From JAVBQF01 sp031549195 (GTDB lineage Bacteria > Bacillota_I > Bacilli_A > RF39 > UBA660): a stretch of DNA of 64,000 nucleotides. Where the stretch lies: assembly GCA_031549195.1 (NCBI GenBank), contig JAVBQF010000005.1:1-64000 (forward strand). The letters run 5' to 3'. The notes beneath the pieces are model-generated. The model was not told the origin of the DNA and searched no databases. It saw only the letters and a program-made list of their open reading frames with translations. The translations under genes were made by a program, and so were the position numbers. Each line of letters starts with the position of its first letter. Position 1 is the stretch's first letter. Shown piece by piece: positions 62,305-64,000 of this stretch.

Positions 62305-64000
62305 ATGAATAAGTATTTAAAAAGATTTTTAGTACTATGTTTTGTTGCTTCCTATTTTCTAAATATGGCTATGGTTTTTGCTGTTTCCACCACAACAGGA
62401 AAAGTAAGTGCTACTGGCAATGGAGTATTGGTAAGAGCAAATGCTGGAAGTAGTTATTCTAACTTTGGATATGTTGGATACGGACAAAGTGTTAATATTA
62501 ATCTAGATAATTCAAAACAAACACTTGATAATACAACTGGTTGTCCATCTGGATATTGGTACTATATAACATCGCCAAAGACTGGATATGTATGTACATC
62601 TTATGTTTACATCGATAAACCAGATTCAATAATTACAGGTGTTGATATGTCCTTATTAGATGATGATGCCTTTGATGAGTATTTAAAAAAGGAAGGGTTT
62701 CCAGTTAGTTATTACGCTAAACTTAAAGAGCTACATACTAAACATCCAAACTGGATATTTAAAGGAGTAAATACTTATAGGAACTGGACACATATTTTAA
62801 ATGATGAAAGTGTCCTTGGTATGAGTTTATATCAGCTTTCATCAAGCAGAAAATCAGCAGGCTATGAAGCATACTTATCAACTGCAAGTGGAGCATATAA
62901 TTGGGCAACTGATAAATTTAGCCCATATGATGGGTCGACATGGATGAATGCAAATAGAGAGACTATTGCATATCACATTGATCCAAGAAATTTCTTAACA
63001 GAAAGCTATATCTTCATGTTTGAAGATTTAGGGTATAATTCTTCTTATACAAAAGATGATGTAGAAAAAATTATAAAGTCAGATTATACAAATTATATAT
63101 TAGAAGCATCTAAAGCTTCTAATATATCAGCGATGTTCTTAGCATCGAGAATTAAACAAGAAGGGGTTTTAATAACAAAAGCAACAACTGGAGAAAATTT
63201 TGTCTGTGATGGTAAAACTTATAGCGGATATTATAATTTTTATAATATTGGAGCAACCAGTGGGGCTGATCCTGTAACTAATGGTTTATGCTATGCAATG
63301 GCAAAGGGATGGAATACGCCTGAAAAAGCTATTAAAGGTGGAGCCCAATTTCTATCTGGAAGTTATATTAATCAAGGACAATATACAAACTACTTTCAAA
63401 AATGGAATGTTTCATCTAGTACTCAAAGTAATATAACTCACCAGTATATGACAAACATAGAAGCACCAAGAAGCGAATCTTCAATTATATATTCTTCATA
63501 TAAAAACATTAATATATTAGATAGTTCTTTTGTATTTTATATTCCATATTTTAATAATATGCCTGATACAACTACACTTCCAACACTGGGAAATCCAAAT
63601 AACTGGTTAAAAAACCTACAAGTTGATTCTATTTCAGTAAATAATTTTAAAGGAGAAACTACCAGTTATATTGTTACAGTTCCTTACAATACTACATCAG
63701 TAAATGTTACTGCTAGTGCTGTTAATTCTAGTTCTGCAATAGAAGGTATTGGAACAGTAAAGTTAGAAAGTGAAGAAACTACAGCAACAATTAAGGTAAC
63801 GGCTGGTAATAAAACTACTAAGTCTTATACAATAAAGATTAAAAAAGATGCAGTACCTATTGATGTTGTATTTCCAGCAATTAGTGAAATAATAAATAAA
63901 ACAAATGTAAAAACTAAAGATTCTAATATGAGCGGTATACTAATAGGTACAACTGCTACAAAATTAATTGATAGCATAAAAGCAGCTAGTGAGTCTGCAA
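62305..64000 (+). CDS. Secreted N-acetylglucosaminidase with SH3 and beta-sandwich domains, partial
   Basis: At least 565 residues, running off the right edge. Signal peptide (1-30). A bacterial SH3-like domain (about 32-110, VSATGNGVLVRANAGSSY). A glucosaminidase domain of the LytG/GH73 type (about 125-400; catalytic Glu probably in FLASRIKQEG, then YYNFYNIGATSGADPVTNGL). A cadherin-like beta-sandwich domain follows (about 430-520, VDSISVNNFKGET). It cleaves peptidoglycan glycan strands outside the cell. AAAGGAGG precedes the ATG. Confidence 0.88.
   Translation, partial: MNKYLKRFLVLCFVASYFLNMAMVFAVSTTTGKVSATGNGVLVRANAGSSYSNFGYVGYGQSVNINLDNSKQTLDNTTGCPSGYWYYITSPKTGYVCTSYVYIDKPDSIITGVDMSLLDDDAFDEYLKKEGFPVSYYAKLKELHTKHPNWIFKGVNTYRNWTHILNDESVLGMSLYQLSSSRKSAGYEAYLSTASGAYNWATDKFSPYDGSTWMNANRETIAYHIDPRNFLTESYIFMFEDLGYNSSYTKDDVEKIIKSDYTNYILEASKASNISAMFLASRIKQEGVLITKATTGENFVCDGKTYSGYYNFYNIGATSGADPVTNGLCYAMAKGWNTPEKAIKGGAQFLSGSYINQGQYTNYFQKWNVSSSTQSNITHQYMTNIEAPRSESSIIYSSYKNINILDSSFVFYIPYFNNMPDTTTLPTLGNPNNWLKNLQVDSISVNNFKGETTSYIVTVPYNTTSVNVTASAVNSSSAIEGIGTVKLESEETTATIKVTAGNKTTKSYTIKIKKDAVPIDVVFPAISEIINKTNVKTKDSNMSGILIGTTATKLIDSIKAASESA

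Noticed and set aside
1..64000. CRISPR array or rRNA genes
   Set aside because: No regularly spaced direct repeats and no rRNA-like sequence were seen.
1..64000. Mollicutes code (TGA as Trp)
   Set aside because: Long conserved genes use TGG for Trp and end properly with TGA treated as stop.

Overview
The window is AT-rich DNA read with the standard genetic code: long genes such as ileS run with TGA used only as stop. It comes from a low-GC Gram-positive bacterium of the Firmicutes. Evidence: a DnaB/DnaD-type primosome protein, ScpA/ScpB, sortase with an LPXTG protein, a T-box riboswitch, and endospore genes (spoVAC-AD-AE, spoIIAA, a SigF-like sigma factor, dacF, two YjcZ-like micropeptides, Spo0A-box-like sites). 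My inference is a spore-forming gut bacterium of class Bacilli or an Erysipelotrichia-like lineage; species is not determinable from here.

Layout. 1-8.9 kb (mostly minus strand): truncated sortase and its LPXTG substrate, dnaB, a GreA-like paralogue, and eukaryote-type ileS under a T-box. 8.9-17.5 kb: a membrane protein, a LysM/GH18 spore-type hydrolase, a cluster of ATP-grasp, Ppx/GppA-like, radical SAM and Nudix genes, a flap exonuclease, a membrane-anchored serpin-like protein, a PP2C phosphatase, then tRNA-Leu. 17.7-27.3 kb: an ABC exporter with broken ATPase motifs, scpB-scpA, two unknown genes and a lipid-linked glycosylation cluster. 27.4-30.4 kb: the spoVA genes and the spoIIAA-sigF unit, with spoIIAB missing from its usual place.

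30.9-41.8 kb is a 10.88-kb integrative element inserted inside dacF. A large serine recombinase and imperfect inverted att arms mark its ends. Joining the chromosomal halves at a TTT core restores one 385-codon dacF frame. The cargo is a candidate defence island: an SF2 helicase with a C-terminal PD-(D/E)XK-like nuclease; a MazG / nuclease-DUF2075 helicase / unknown-protein operon; a Fic protein with a built-in VbhA-like antitoxin segment; plus an element-borne sigma factor, a winged-helix protein and a ribbon-helix-helix protein. No relaxase, FtsK/VirB or phage structural genes are seen.

41.8-64 kb returns to chromosome: VanY carboxypeptidase, pyrimidine phosphorylase, a phosphoesterase, an XRE regulator, an ssb gene with an apparent ATT start, the sufCDSUB iron-sulphur operon, an ornithine-cyclodeaminase-like enzyme, a CDP-alcohol transferase, a HIT protein, YjcZ micropeptides, prsA, vanZ, recX, rpoZ, a second glycan-assembly cluster, a degraded gene and the start of a secreted glucosaminidase. 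The most notable points are the dacF-interrupting defence element, SpoIIAA-SigF without SpoIIAB, two genes with apparent ATT starts, and the catalytically degenerate ABC protein.
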